Assembly (NCBI GenBank): GCA_963725145.1
Contig: CAVRXL010000001.1
Location: 1-64,000, forward strand
Origin: DATAEE01 sp963725145
GTDB lineage: Bacteria > Acidobacteriota > Vicinamibacteria > Vicinamibacterales > 2-12-FULL-66-21
DNA: 64,000 nucleotides
Reading direction: 5' to 3'
This document shows, one piece after another, positions 8,255-17,312 of this stretch; within the stretch, counting starts at the first letter, position 1, and every line of letters begins with the position of its first letter. The notes beneath the pieces were generated by a model. That model was given only the letters and a program-made list of their open reading frames with translations, had not been told where the DNA came from and searched no databases. Position numbers and translations under genes: made by a program.

Positions 8255-9298
8255 TCACTTGACGAGGTCGCGCGCCGCGGGGATGCCGGCGACGCTCGTC
8301 GCCTGGCGGACGGCGCGGACGATCGCCTCGGCCATCACGTCGGCCGCCAGCGCGCCGACGAGCGAGACGTTCGCCTCGCCGTCGCGCCGGCCGGTCGCCA
8401 GCGCGAAGATCGTGTCGCCGTCGCCCGGCGTGTGCGACGGAACGATCGCCCGCGCGAAGCCGTCGTGCGCCATCTGCGCCACCTTCGTCGCCTGCGCCTT
8501 CGTCAGCCGCGCGTTCGTGGCGACGACGCCGATCGTGGTGTTGACGCCAGCCTCTGGCTCGGTCCGGTCGAAGGTGCCGCCCCGCAGGAGCGTGCGAACA
8601 TCGGCGAGCCCCTTGCCATCCTCGGTCCGCATGCCTGCGACGACCCGCGACGTCGCCGGATCGACGACGTCCCCGGCGGCGTTGACCGCGACGATCGCGG
8701 CGACGATGAGGCCGCTCGGGAGCTCGATGGCGGCGGAGCCGAGGCCCCCCTTCATCGCGCGCTTGTTGCCTCCCCACTTGCCAACGGTCGCGCCGGCGCC
8801 GGCGCCCACCGACCCTTCGGCCACGGGGCCGCTCGTGGCGCTCTTCGCCGCGGCGTACCCGCAGTCGGCGTTCGGCCGGATCTTCGGGTTCGTGCCGACC
8901 CACAGATCAATAAGGATGGCGGCCGGGACGATCGGGACCTTCGCGATGCGGACATCGAAGCCGATGTTGCGCTCCTCGAGATACCGCATCACGCCGGTTG
9001 CGGCGTCGAGGCCGAACGCGCTCCCGCCGGCGAGCGTGATGGCGTGCACCTGCTGCACGCTGTTGACCGGATCGAGGAGGTCGGTTTCCTTCGTGCCGGG
9101 CGCGCCGCCCCGCACGTCGACGCCGGCGACCGCTCCGGCCTCGACCAGGACGACAGTGCAGCCGGTCGGACGCTCCGTCAGCGTGTGATGGCCGACGAGG
9201 ACGCCTTCGACCGCGGTGAGCCCGCGATTCGCGCCGCCTGTCTGCGCACCCGCGGCCACGGACGCGGCGACGAGCGATAGTGCCAGGGCCGTTCGCAT
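8255..9298 (-). CDS. P1-family (DmpA/NylC-type) N-terminal nucleophile peptidase, secreted
   Basis: A 347-residue protein with a signal peptide (MRTALALSLVAASVAAGAQ) followed by the P1/S58 fold: LTAVEGVLVGHHTL, GCTVVLVEAGAVAGVDVRGG, HAITLAGGSAFGLDAATGVM, CGYAAAKSATSGPVAEGSVG. Near residue 250 the motif GVNTTIGVVATNA contains the Asn-Thr pair at which the precursor would cleave itself, exposing Thr as nucleophile. Family members hydrolyse N-terminal beta-peptides, D-amino acid peptides or aminohexanoate oligomers; the substrate here is unknown. The symporter gene follows 30 bases downstream on the same strand, which suggests a hydrolyse-then-import pair (inference). Confidence 0.88.
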   Translation of the reverse strand: MRTALALSLVAASVAAGAQTGGANRGLTAVEGVLVGHHTLTERPTGCTVVLVEAGAVAGVDVRGGAPGTKETDLLDPVNSVQQVHAITLAGGSAFGLDAATGVMRYLEERNIGFDVRIAKVPIVPAAILIDLWVGTNPKIRPNADCGYAAAKSATSGPVAEGSVGAGAGATVGKWGGNKRAMKGGLGSAAIELPSGLIVAAIVAVNAAGDVVDPATSRVVAGMRTEDGKGLADVRTLLRGGTFDRTEPEAGVNTTIGVVATNARLTKAQATKVAQMAHDGFARAIVPSHTPGDGDTIFALATGRRDGEANVSLVGALAADVMAEAIVRAVRQATSVAGIPAARDLVK

Positions 9299-9311
9299 GA
9301 TTCCCGCTTTC

Positions 9312-9332
9312 GGCGGACCTGAGAGGTCCGCC
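9312..9332. repeat. Hairpin GGCGGACC-N5-GGTCCGCC
   Basis: A perfect 8-bp stem with a 5-base loop sits in the 72-base gap between the divergent peptidase and MFS genes. A variant (GGCGGTCC-N3-GGACCGCC) is at 31739-31757. Confidence 0.55.
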
Positions 9333-9370
9333 CTCCGAGGCCCGCCCTCCTTTAACGGATACTACCTTAC

Positions 9371-10627
9371 GTGTCGGACCGGCGGCTCACCCTCGCTCTC
9401 TGCGCGTCGCTCATCCTCAGCATGGCCGGGTTCGCGACCTTTTCGGCGGTCGTGACGACGGTACGCGACGAATGGGGGCTGTCGAACACCGCGATCGGCT
9501 GGACGAGCGGCATCTACTATGCGGGCTACACGGGGCTCGTTCCCCTGCTCGCGGCGCTGAGCGACCGCGTCGATCCCCGGCGCATCCTCGTCGCGTCGAT
9601 CGCGCTCGCCGCGGCGGCGTCCATGCTCTTCGGCGCCTGGGCGAACGGGCTCATCGCCGCGCTCCTGTGCCAGCTCGCGGGCGGCATCGGCCTGGCCGGC
9701 ATCTACATGCCGGGCGTCAAGGCGCTGACCGATCACGTCTCCGGTCCGCGTCAGGGGCGCTACATCTCTTTCTACACGTCATCGTTCACGATCGGCACGA
9801 GCGCATCTTTTCTCATGGCCGGCCTCGTCTCGTCGAGCCTGGGCTGGCGCTGGGCTTTCGGCGCGGCCGCGCTCGCGCAGGCGATCGCGATTCTCATCGT
9901 CTGGCACTATGTTCCGCGAACCCCATCGAACCTTTTCGAACCTGCTCGAACCCCCTCGAACCCACTCGAACCTCCTCGAACCCTTCGAACCTTCACCCCC
10001 GTCCTTCGATCCCGTCTAGTGATGGACTACATCGTCGGCTACGGCGCGCACATGTGGGAGCTCTTCGCGATGCGCGCGTGGCTCGTGCCGTTCCTCGCCT
10101 ACAGCCTGTCGCGCCAGTCGGGCGCTCCCGGCTGGAGCGCGGCCTCCGCCGCGGCGCTCGTCACGCTCGTCGGCGTTCCCGCCAGCATCGGCGGACAGGA
10201 GGTCGCGTCCCGCGTCGGCTCCCGGCGCCACATCATCCGGACGATGGCGGCGTCGGCTGCGGTTGCCGCGGTCGTCGGCTGGACGGCGCCGCTGCCCTTT
10301 CTGGTTGTCGTTCTCTTGACCTGCCTCTACAGCGCCACTATCTCCGCCGATTCGGCGCCGCTGACGGCCGCCGCGATCGCCGCGGCGCCGCCCGGCTCGC
10401 GCGGCGCGACGATGGCGGTCCATTCGACGCTCGGGTTTGCGTCCGCTTTTCTCGGCTCGCTGTCGATCGGGGCGCTGCTCGATGCGCTCGGCGGCGATAC
10501 GCCGATTGCGTGGGGCGCGGCATTCACGGTGATGGGATTGAGCAATGCGATCGGGATATGGAGACTGCGACAGAGTAGGCCCGACCTTCAGGTCGGGCGT
10601 GCCGGAACAACCCCAATATCCGGGTGA
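9371..10627 (+). CDS. MFS transporter
   Basis: A 418-residue 12-helix carrier starting at GTG 9371 (SDRRLTLALCASLILSMAGF). The MFS signature LLAALSDRVDPRRILVA lies between helices 2 and 3. The central cytoplasmic loop (residues ~183-213) is built from repeated TCGAACC-type heptamers at about 9935-9992, giving RTPSNLFEPARTPSNPLEPP, clearly an expanded microsatellite that kept frame. The last ~16 residues (RPDLQVGRAGTTPISG) and the stop codon are encoded by a palindromic repeat at 10575-10660, so the native C-terminus has been replaced. Substrate is unknown. Confidence 0.88.
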   Translation: MSDRRLTLALCASLILSMAGFATFSAVVTTVRDEWGLSNTAIGWTSGIYYAGYTGLVPLLAALSDRVDPRRILVASIALAAAASMLFGAWANGLIAALLCQLAGGIGLAGIYMPGVKALTDHVSGPRQGRYISFYTSSFTIGTSASFLMAGLVSSSLGWRWAFGAAALAQAIAILIVWHYVPRTPSNLFEPARTPSNPLEPPRTLRTFTPVLRSRLVMDYIVGYGAHMWELFAMRAWLVPFLAYSLSRQSGAPGWSAASAAALVTLVGVPASIGGQEVASRVGSRRHIIRTMAASAAVAAVVGWTAPLPFLVVVLLTCLYSATISADSAPLTAAAIAAAPPGSRGATMAVHSTLGFASAFLGSLSIGALLDALGGDTPIAWGAAFTVMGLSNAIGIWRLRQSRPDLQVGRAGTTPISG

Positions 10628-10660
10628 TCCGAACACGCCCGACATGAATGTCGGGCCTAC
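10575..10660. repeat. Paired palindromic repeat, family A (REPIN-like)
   Basis: Left arm GTAGGCCCGACCTTCAGGTC-GGGCGTGC and right arm ACGCCCGACATGAATGTCGG-GCCTAC are inverted copies of one palindrome separated by about 30 bases. The MFS reading frame ends inside it and the convergent S9 peptidase gene stops 3 bases beyond it. Other family-A pairs are at 2757-2836 and 53447-53539. Confidence 0.85.
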
Positions 10661-10662
10661 TA

Positions 10663-12957
10663 TCAAGGAGTGGTCGTCGTTTTTGCGTCCTTCTTTTTCA
10701 AATACTTGTCGTACCAAGAGAGTATGCGCTGCTCGAAATCGACGCTCTCCTCGAGACTGTTGGGCGGCCGGTGGCCGCCGCGTGTGTAGCGCACCCACTC
10801 GACCTCTTTGCCGAGGCGGCGCAGCGCGTAGTACATCTCGCGCGACTGGCTCGCCGGCACGTTCGGATCGAGATCTCCTGTGATGTTGAGCAGCGGCGTC
10901 TTGATCCGATCGGCGTGCAGCACGGCCGAGTGGTCGAGGTATCGCTCCGGGTATTCCCACAGCGTCCCGCCGATCCGATCCTGGCTCTTCTCCGGCGCGT
11001 GCGTGTTGCGGACGCCGAGCCGCGGGCTGTCGGTGTAGAAGCTCACCATGTTGACCTTGCCCGAGATGTTGATCGCCGCCTTGAACCGATCGGTCTGTGT
11101 GATGAGCAGGCACGTCGCGTAGCCGCCGTAGCTCGTGCCGTGGACGCCGAGCCGATCCGGGTCGGCGATGCCGAGGTCGATCAGCTTGTTGGCCGCGGAG
11201 GTGACGCCCTTCACCCAGGCCTCGCCGGGACGCCCGACGACGAGGTTCACCGACGGGTGGAACACCGCGTAGCCGTGGTTGGCGAGGAACGCGGCGCGCG
11301 CGTTGAAGCCGTTGTCGAAGAAGGTCTCGTAGATCTCGAAGATCGTCGGGTATTTCTGCCCCTTCACGTAGCCGATCGGATAACGCAGGACGCCGTGCAG
11401 CTCCTTGCCGTCCACGTCGCGGTACGCGACCAGCTCCGAGCGCGGCAGCGCCTTGGTCGTGATCCAGGGGTTGAGGTCGGTCAGCTTGCGGGGCGAGGCG
11501 AACGACGCGGGCGTAGCGTACAGCTCGGCCGGGCGATCGCCGTCGGTCAGCGTGTACACGAACGTGTTGCCGTCGCGCGACATCCGCGGGTTGCCGTAGA
11601 GGCGCGTGTCCTGCACGAGCGGCGCGAGCGTTTTCGACGCGACGTCGAGCCGCATGATCCCGCGCTTCCATTCGTCCGGCGCCGACCACGCGAGGTAGAT
11701 CGCCGATCCGTCCGGCGCCCAGTCGATCGCGGTCAGGCGCGGATTCTTCGCGTCCTCTTTCGAATCCAGCTCGATCACGCGCTCCCTGGCGCCGTCCGCC
11801 ACCGACGCGACGTACCAGCCCTTCTTGCTGGTCAGAACGATCCGCGTGCCATCGCGGCTGAAGGGGCCGGCGGCAAATGACTCCTGCTCCTTCTCTTTCT
11901 CCTTATTCTCTGCGTCCTCGGCCTTCTCTGCGTTCTCTGCGTTAGCATCCTTAGCCTTGGGCGTAAGACTAAGAGGCTTCGCGTCGTCAATGCCCTGAAC
12001 GAAGACCTCGCCCTTCTTCGCGTACGCGAACGTCTTCCCGTCGTCGGACCAGCGGATCTGTGTTCCCGCCAGGTCCTTGCCGTCGTTGACCGTTCTCGGT
12101 TCGCTCGGGCCTGAGAGGCCCGCGCCCCCACCGAAGACGCGGATCGCGTTCGTCGTCCCGCCGATGACGTCGTAGTCGGTCTTCTCGGTGACGTCTTCCA
12201 TCAGCCTGACGAACGAGCCGTCGCGCGACGGCTGATAGTCGGTCAGTTTGCGGGGCGAGAGCAGGATGCGCGCCTCCCCGGTCACGGGATCGAGCTCCGC
12301 GAGAGAGCGCAGCCGGTCGGAGCGGCGCAGCGCGTCCCACTCGAGGAACGGCTCTATTGATTGCTGAACGATGACGCGCGCGTCGGTGATCGCCTCGAAG
12401 CGGGCGCGCGCGGCGCGATCCTCCTCGGGCGTGCGAAGCGTCACGATGAGGCGGCGGCCGTCGGGGCTCCAGTCGAGCCCGGAGTTCGCGGACATGCGCG
12501 CCGGGCCCCGGGCAGGGACGGCCGTCAGCGCGGACTTCTCGACGTCCCAGATGTGCAGCGCGGTGGTCGTCTGGCCTTCGTTCGGCCCACCGGCGGGAGC
12601 GCTGGACGCCGTCAGGATCGCCAGCCGGCGGCCGTCGCGGGACCAGGCGGCCGCGCGCGCTTCGACGAGATCCTTGAACGGCGTCCACGAGCGGCCCGTA
12701 CGCGTGTCGAAGATCATGACCGACACGCGCGACGGATTGAGATACGTCGGGTCGCCGAAGCGGCCGTGATCGGTTTCGGGATTGTCGATCGGCCGGCGAA
12801 CCGCCGCCGCGACGAGACGGCCATCCTCCGACAGATCCAGCACGTTGACGACGGCGACGCGCTGCATGTCCTCGGCGGTGAAGGGCGCTGGGGATTGCGC
12901 GGCTGGCGCGCTCATCGACAGTGCCAGAGCAAGAGAGCCAAGAACGATCTTCGTCAT
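10663..12957 (-). CDS. Secreted S9 prolyl-oligopeptidase family peptidase
   Basis: A 764-residue protein with signal peptide (MTKIVLGSLALALSMSAPAA), an N-terminal beta-propeller (residues ~25-500) and a C-terminal alpha/beta hydrolase. The nucleophile elbow is GVHGTSYGGYATCLL (Ser near residue 605), the Asp is in NITGDLDPNVP and the His in TRGGHRPPN, the S9 triad. Residues ~335-355 form a charged low-complexity insert (AKDANAENAEKAEDAENKEK) from repeated GAGAACGC-type units, probably a propeller loop expansion. It would digest short peptides in the periplasm. It converges on the MFS gene across a palindromic repeat. Confidence 0.92.
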   Translation of the reverse strand: MTKIVLGSLALALSMSAPAAQSPAPFTAEDMQRVAVVNVLDLSEDGRLVAAAVRRPIDNPETDHGRFGDPTYLNPSRVSVMIFDTRTGRSWTPFKDLVEARAAAWSRDGRRLAILTASSAPAGGPNEGQTTTALHIWDVEKSALTAVPARGPARMSANSGLDWSPDGRRLIVTLRTPEEDRAARARFEAITDARVIVQQSIEPFLEWDALRRSDRLRSLAELDPVTGEARILLSPRKLTDYQPSRDGSFVRLMEDVTEKTDYDVIGGTTNAIRVFGGGAGLSGPSEPRTVNDGKDLAGTQIRWSDDGKTFAYAKKGEVFVQGIDDAKPLSLTPKAKDANAENAEKAEDAENKEKEKEQESFAAGPFSRDGTRIVLTSKKGWYVASVADGARERVIELDSKEDAKNPRLTAIDWAPDGSAIYLAWSAPDEWKRGIMRLDVASKTLAPLVQDTRLYGNPRMSRDGNTFVYTLTDGDRPAELYATPASFASPRKLTDLNPWITTKALPRSELVAYRDVDGKELHGVLRYPIGYVKGQKYPTIFEIYETFFDNGFNARAAFLANHGYAVFHPSVNLVVGRPGEAWVKGVTSAANKLIDLGIADPDRLGVHGTSYGGYATCLLITQTDRFKAAINISGKVNMVSFYTDSPRLGVRNTHAPEKSQDRIGGTLWEYPERYLDHSAVLHADRIKTPLLNITGDLDPNVPASQSREMYYALRRLGKEVEWVRYTRGGHRPPNSLEESVDFEQRILSWYDKYLKKKDAKTTTTP

Positions 12958-13016
12958 GCGGCGGAGTATAGCGGGTTCGTGGCCAGATACAATGTGCGCC
13001 GCATGGTCGCGGCTTG

Positions 13017-13409
13017 ATGCTGCAATGGATCGGCAACCGGCCGCAGTCGCAGTACCGGCTGATCGCGAGGACGTTTCTCGAAGTCTTTCCGCACGCGACG
13101 GCGTGGCAGGGCGGAACGCTTCTCGCCGGAGCGCTGCAGCCGCTGAAGCTTGTGGCGGAGGGCTATCGACAACGCCTCCGCGACCCGCGATTCGGCTCGG
13201 CGCTGGGCAGCGTCGGTATCGCGGGCTGGGGCGGGCTCGTCCGAACCTACACCGCCGGACCGGACGAGCTCCGCGCGTTCATCGGACCGGGACCGATCCT
13301 CACCGACGATCGACCGCTGGTCGAGTACTTCCTGTCGCTGCCGAGAAACGAGCCGGACATCGACCTCTCGACGCTTCGCGGCGACGTCAAACGTCACATC
13401 GTCGAGTGA
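13017..13409 (+). pseudogene. C-terminal remnant of a fused MFS/spermidine-synthase-like protein
   Basis: The 130-residue frame (MLQWIGNRPQSQYRLIARTF, LEVFPHATAWQGGTLLAGAL, and a C-terminal TYTAGPDELRAFIGPGPILT, DDRPLVEYF) matches the last third of spermidine-synthase-like methyltransferase domains found in membrane-anchored bacterial homologues. The SAM-binding N-terminal part and membrane helices are missing: upstream lies only 60 bases before the S9 peptidase start. Its 3' end overlaps the convergent eut gene by 16 bases. It is most likely a deletion remnant; a start at the TTG/ATG near 13014-13019 is formal only. Confidence 0.65.
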
Positions 13410-15504
13410 CTGCCCGGTCGCGCATGCAAGGCGACGCCTGAGCAACGCTCCTCGACCATGCACTGGACCGAGCGGGCGATGCTCTCGACCGCCGTGGCAG
13501 GCGGTCTCCCCTGCGGATGAATGCCGCAGACCGCCGTCGTGCACGAATGATTGAGGTTGGTACCCCACCGGGATCGGCCGGCTGCGTCGAGGCCGTACGT
13601 GAGGTAGGCCGAGAGCGTGTTGAGGCCGGTGCCGGGCCGCTCGCCGATGAAATGAACGACGACGGTTGCGTCGACCAGCGCGCCCACGTGATAGCCGGCG
13701 CGCACCCGTCCGTTCTGAATAATCACGTCCGTCTCGCCGACATGCAACCCGGAGTGCAGGAGCGCATGTCTCAGCTGCGGGAGCACGGTCCGGAGATGCT
13801 CGTTGATGGCGTTCGCGTTCAGCCCGTCGGAGATCACGAACTGGACTTGTGGCCTGCGCGATCCGTACAGGCGAGACACGGTCTGCGCGTTCTCATCGCG
13901 GAGCTGCTCGCCGCGCGGCGGGTGCGCGAGGTAATCGTCTCGATCGACAGCCAGCGTGCGCACTCGCGCGTGTCGCGGGGAGACGTCGTTCACCACTCCT
14001 TCGTCGAGCGTCGCGTAGAGCGCGCGGCATGCATTGATGTAGATCGCATCGAGACGAGCCGCGGCCGCAGGTGGATCGGAATAGTCGCCACATCCATAGC
14101 CGAGGTCCCACCCGCGCTGGCGCAGCTCCATCACCTTGTGATGGCCCTCATCCAGCAGCGAAGCTGACGTCCGCCTGTCACCGCCCCCCTTGGCATACAT
14201 CGCGTAGAGGTACGCCGACGCGCGCGTGTCGGGAGCGACCTCTCCAGCGGCATTCAGCACGTCGAGCTCGACCAGTCGCTTGTGCATCGCCGACGTGACC
14301 TGTCGGCCGAGCCGCCGGCGGAGGCGTGGATGCTCGCGAAACGACGTCGTCAGTAGCCGAGCATCGGGTCCGCGCTGCCGGCGACCGCCATCAGGTAGGC
14401 GGGCGCGGCGCTCTCGGCGATCCGGGCCGTGAGCTGCCGGAGCGCGTCAGGGGCGATCCCCATGTGAAACGTGCTGCAGATATCGAGACCCATCGTCAGG
14501 CCGTGGAGCTTCGCCATGACGGTGTCTTCCAGGCACGTGCGCTCGAGCTGCTCGGCCGTCCTGAAGACTTCCGGGCCGATGAAGCCCGCCACGTCGTTGA
14601 CGATCGTCCACGCGCCTGTCTGCTGACGGATGTACCGCGCGACGCCGTACGTCCTGCTCTCGAGCGTGACCATGTCGACGCCCCCGGCCGCGTCGTTGGT
14701 CACCTCCGAGCCCTGGCCGGTTTCGAAATAGAGCCGCTCGAAGCTCCGCGCGAGGTCGAGCAAGCCGTCGACGTCGAGTCCGATCATTCCGGCGAGCGCG
14801 CTCGACGTACCGGCCAGGCTCTGGAAGCCGACGTCGACGGGCGTGTGCTCGCTGGCGCGGTGCTGCTTCACGAGATCCGAAAGCACACAGTACCGAGTGG
14901 GAAGCTGCAGGCGCTCGACGACGCGGTGCAGGAGTCCTTCGAGGCGGACGATCGTGTCCAGCTCGTCGCTGGCGGGGTTCAGTCCGATGATGACGTCGCC
15001 ACAGCCGTACGCGAGCCCCTCGAGAATCGAGAAGAGGATCTCCTCCTCGTCGTCTCCCGGACTGTTCGGCTGGATCCGCGAGCCGAAGTGCAGCGGCGAG
15101 CCCACGGAAATTCCGTCACCCGGCAATGGATTGAATAACTGACGCGCGACGAACGAGAGCTCGTCGTTGGTCATGACCTTCACGACGGCGGCGATCGCTT
15201 CGCTGGTGAGCCCGTCGCGGAAGTGCGGTACCTGGTCAGGCGTTCCCAGCAGCCGCTGCCGAAGGTGCCCGACGGTCAGGCGATCGAGCTCGCTCTGCAG
15301 GTTCCCGTCTAGCGCGCGCGACAGCGCATCGCTGACGCGGTCCTCCACCAGCGTCGTCCGGCGGATCTCTCCGAGTGGCGTGGCGAGAAGCGCGCGCCGC
15401 GCCTCCTCGCGGACGCGGTCGTCGCGCGTCCCGCCTGCCAGCAGGTCGCCTTCCTTGAAGGCATTGGCGAGGACGAAGGTCCGGCGCAGTTCCGCTGCGT
15501 CCAT
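13394..15504 (-). CDS. eutBC: Fused ethanolamine ammonia-lyase EutB-EutC, one frameshift
   Basis: The first 384 codons are EutB-like (large, adenosylcobalamin-dependent subunit): FKEGDLLAGGTRDDRVREEA, GLTSEAIAAVVKVMTNDEL, GCGDVIIGLNPASDELDTI, ERLYFETGQGSEVTNDAAGG, VAGFIGPEVF, ending ADPMLGY. At about 14350 a TGA appears, but one missing base restores TTSFREHPRLRRRLGRQVTS, the conserved EutB end. The frame then runs without a stop through a ~115-residue linker into an EutC-like domain: VQFVISDGLNANAINEHLRT, LHSGLHVGETDVIIQNGRV, FIGERPGTGLNTLSAYLTYG. With the shift repaired it is one ~703-residue chain. The product splits ethanolamine to acetaldehyde and ammonia. No eutA or microcompartment genes are near. 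An outer-membrane barrel gene lies 10 bases upstream. Confidence 0.8.
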
Positions 15505-15514
15505 GACGATTCAC

Positions 15515-16495
15515 TCAGAAGGCGCGGCTGAGACCGAACTGGAAGATGGCCGACGAATCCAGCTGTCGATTGGCGAGCGACCGATGGACTGGCAGCTTCA
15601 CTTCGGCCTGCAGGTTCAGGCCCTTTCCGACCTGAACGGCGACGCCTGGCGTCAGATACAGCCAGTGGCCGCCGCCGACGAGCACCGGTGTGCCCTCGAA
15701 GGCATCCTGCTGCCGGTGCAGCCACCCCAGGCGGCCGAAGCCGACGATGCGAGGCGTCCACAGGTCGCGCGCGACGCCGCCGTTCACTTCCCACGACGCG
15801 CCGGTGCGCATTCCCCACTCGTTCTCATAGAACGGCGTCCGCGCCGCGACGCTGCCGAAGGCCGTCAGCTCGCTGAATCCGCCGCTCGACGTTGACGCCG
15901 AACAGCGGGTCGACGGTGCCGGTCCCGCGCTGCAGGCGCGACATCGGCACGAGGTTGCCCCCCTTCCAGCTCGGGACGGAACCGTGGCTGTTCCGTCCTG
16001 CCGGTTGGGAGCGACGTCCCGAAGTTCAGCACGACGTTCCACCGGTTGACCGGACGCAGCCGGTACCAGCCGAGGACGGACGTGTCACCAAGGCCGCTGA
16101 ATGTTTCCTTGAAGTTCAACGATGTCTCCGGGACGGGGGACGATAGCCGTTCGCGTGATATCGGGAATCGTCGTCGCGGCCTGGATGCCCAGCTGATCGG
16201 TGAGCCGCACGTCGACCGTTAGAAGAGGCACACGGATCGTCGTGCGTTCCTGCAGGGGGTTGTCGGTTTCGTCCGAGCCGTCGTACGCGGTGCCGCGCTC
16301 CTCGGCAACCAGCCACGCGCCGATCCGGACACGGCTTCCGACGACCCCTTCCGTGAGAACTCCCCGCCAGCCTGGCAGGTAGGCGTTCGCGCAGCCCGCT
16401 CACGTCTGACCGCTGGCTGGAGCGACCGGGAGCAGGATCGTCCAGGCGAGCAGCGCGGCGAGGATCTGGTAGACCACTCTTCCTGTCCAGAGCAT
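15515..16495 (-). pseudogene. Outer-membrane beta-barrel protein, several frame breaks
   Basis: ATG 16495 starts a signal peptide (RVVYQILAALLAWTILLPVA). An in-frame TGA follows at 16400-16402, then the same frame continues AYLPGWRGVLTEGVV, RIGAWLVAEERGTAYDG and PLLTVDVRLTDQLGIQAATT. One-base shifts near 16118, 15961 (a run of six C) and 15885 are needed to reach SGLGDTSVLGWYRLRPV, NLVPMSRLQRGTGTVDPLFG, GSVAARTPFYENEWG and the C-terminal strand SSAIFQFGLSRAF, which ends in Phe as barrel proteins do. The overall pattern is of a 'putative transporter' barrel of about 320 residues. It precedes eutBC by 10 bases, so it may be the outer-membrane entry route for that pathway (inference). Confidence 0.6.
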
Positions 16496-16583
16496 CCGCT
16501 CAAGGATAGCGCAACCAGTCGAAGGAGGAGACGTCGCCGCATGGGACGGACCGCGGACGTCGACTGCGCCTGGGTCGCTGGAC

Positions 16584-16620
16584 TTGACACCACTATTCAA
16601 GTAGTCTATTGATTACTTGA
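16584..16620 (+). promoter_or_regulatory. Promoter and probable ArsR operator
   Basis: TTGACA (16584-16589) and TATTGA (16607-16612) are spaced 17 bases. Overlapping them is the inverted repeat TCAAGTA-N10-TACTTGA (16597-16603 and 16614-16620), the usual size of an ArsR/SmtB half-site pair. The regulator ATG follows at 16623, so the transcript would be almost leaderless and binding of the repressor would block the -10 region (autoregulation, inferred). Confidence 0.6.
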
Positions 16621-16622
16621 CC

Positions 16623-17312
16623 ATGCCTGACGCGCACCGCGATTTCAAGGACCGCCTGTACGGCCAGCTCGCCCGGATCGGCAAGGCGGTGTCGAGCCCC
16701 TACCGACTCGAGATCCTCGAGCTCCTGGCACAGGGTGAGCGGACCGTCGACTCGCTCGCGACCGAGATGGGCGTGTCGCTCGCGAACGCCTCGCAACACC
16801 TGCAGGCCCTCCGTCAGGCGGCGCTCGTCGAGAGCCGGAAGGACGGATTGTTCGTGCACTACCGCCTCGTCGACCCCGAGGTCTTCGAGTTGTCCAAGTC
16901 CATTCGGACCGTCGCCGAACGCCGGCTGGCCGATTTCGAGCGGCTCGTGCGTGAGCACTTCGGTGACCGCTCCGACGCCGAGCCGGTCCCGATGCATGAA
17001 CTGCTGAAGCGCGCGCGTTCGAGACAGGTTGTGATCCTCGACACTCGGCCCGGGAGCGAGTACGTGGCCGGACATATCGCCGGTGCGATCTCGGTGCCCG
17101 TCGACGATCTCCAGCGGCGGCTGACGGAGCTCGGCAAGGGCAAGGAATACGTGGCCTATTGTCGCGGCCCGTACTGCATTTACGCAGACCGCGCGGTGGA
17201 GATCCTCCGCAGGAACGGACGCCGGGCGCGACGGCTGGTCGAAGGGTTTCCCGAGTGGCGGTCCGCGGGCTTACCCATCGAGAGCGGCTCGCAGCCAGGA
17301 GCACGCAGATGA
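16623..17312 (+). CDS. ArsR-family repressor fused to a rhodanese domain
   Basis: A 229-residue protein. Residues ~10-95 are a winged helix of the ArsR type (GKAVSSPYRLEILELLAQGE, ATEMGVSLANASQHLQALRQ). Residues ~125-222 are a rhodanese domain (VVILDTRPGSEYVAGHIAGA) with active-site loop AYCRGPYCIYAD, giving a nucleophilic Cys and a second Cys four residues on. Such fusions are known next to persulfide-handling enzymes, so it is likely a reactive-sulfur or thiol sensor. Its stop overlaps the next ATG (ATGA at 17309-17312), so translation is coupled. The inverted repeat upstream is a plausible self-operator. Confidence 0.88.
   Translation: MPDAHRDFKDRLYGQLARIGKAVSSPYRLEILELLAQGERTVDSLATEMGVSLANASQHLQALRQAALVESRKDGLFVHYRLVDPEVFELSKSIRTVAERRLADFERLVREHFGDRSDAEPVPMHELLKRARSRQVVILDTRPGSEYVAGHIAGAISVPVDDLQRRLTELGKGKEYVAYCRGPYCIYADRAVEILRRNGRRARRLVEGFPEWRSAGLPIESGSQPGARR

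Noticed and set aside
10016..11689. Long minus-strand frames over 10.0-11.7 kb and 1.6-3.1 kb as single large proteins
   Set aside because: They join real C-terminal or N-terminal sequence to out-of-frame Arg/Ala-rich text across repeats and frameshifts; the true genes are the ones listed.
16400..16402. In-frame TGA after the signal peptide of the outer-membrane barrel gene as a second selenocysteine codon
   Set aside because: The same gene has at least three other frame errors, no good hairpin follows the TGA, and Sec has no obvious role at that position.
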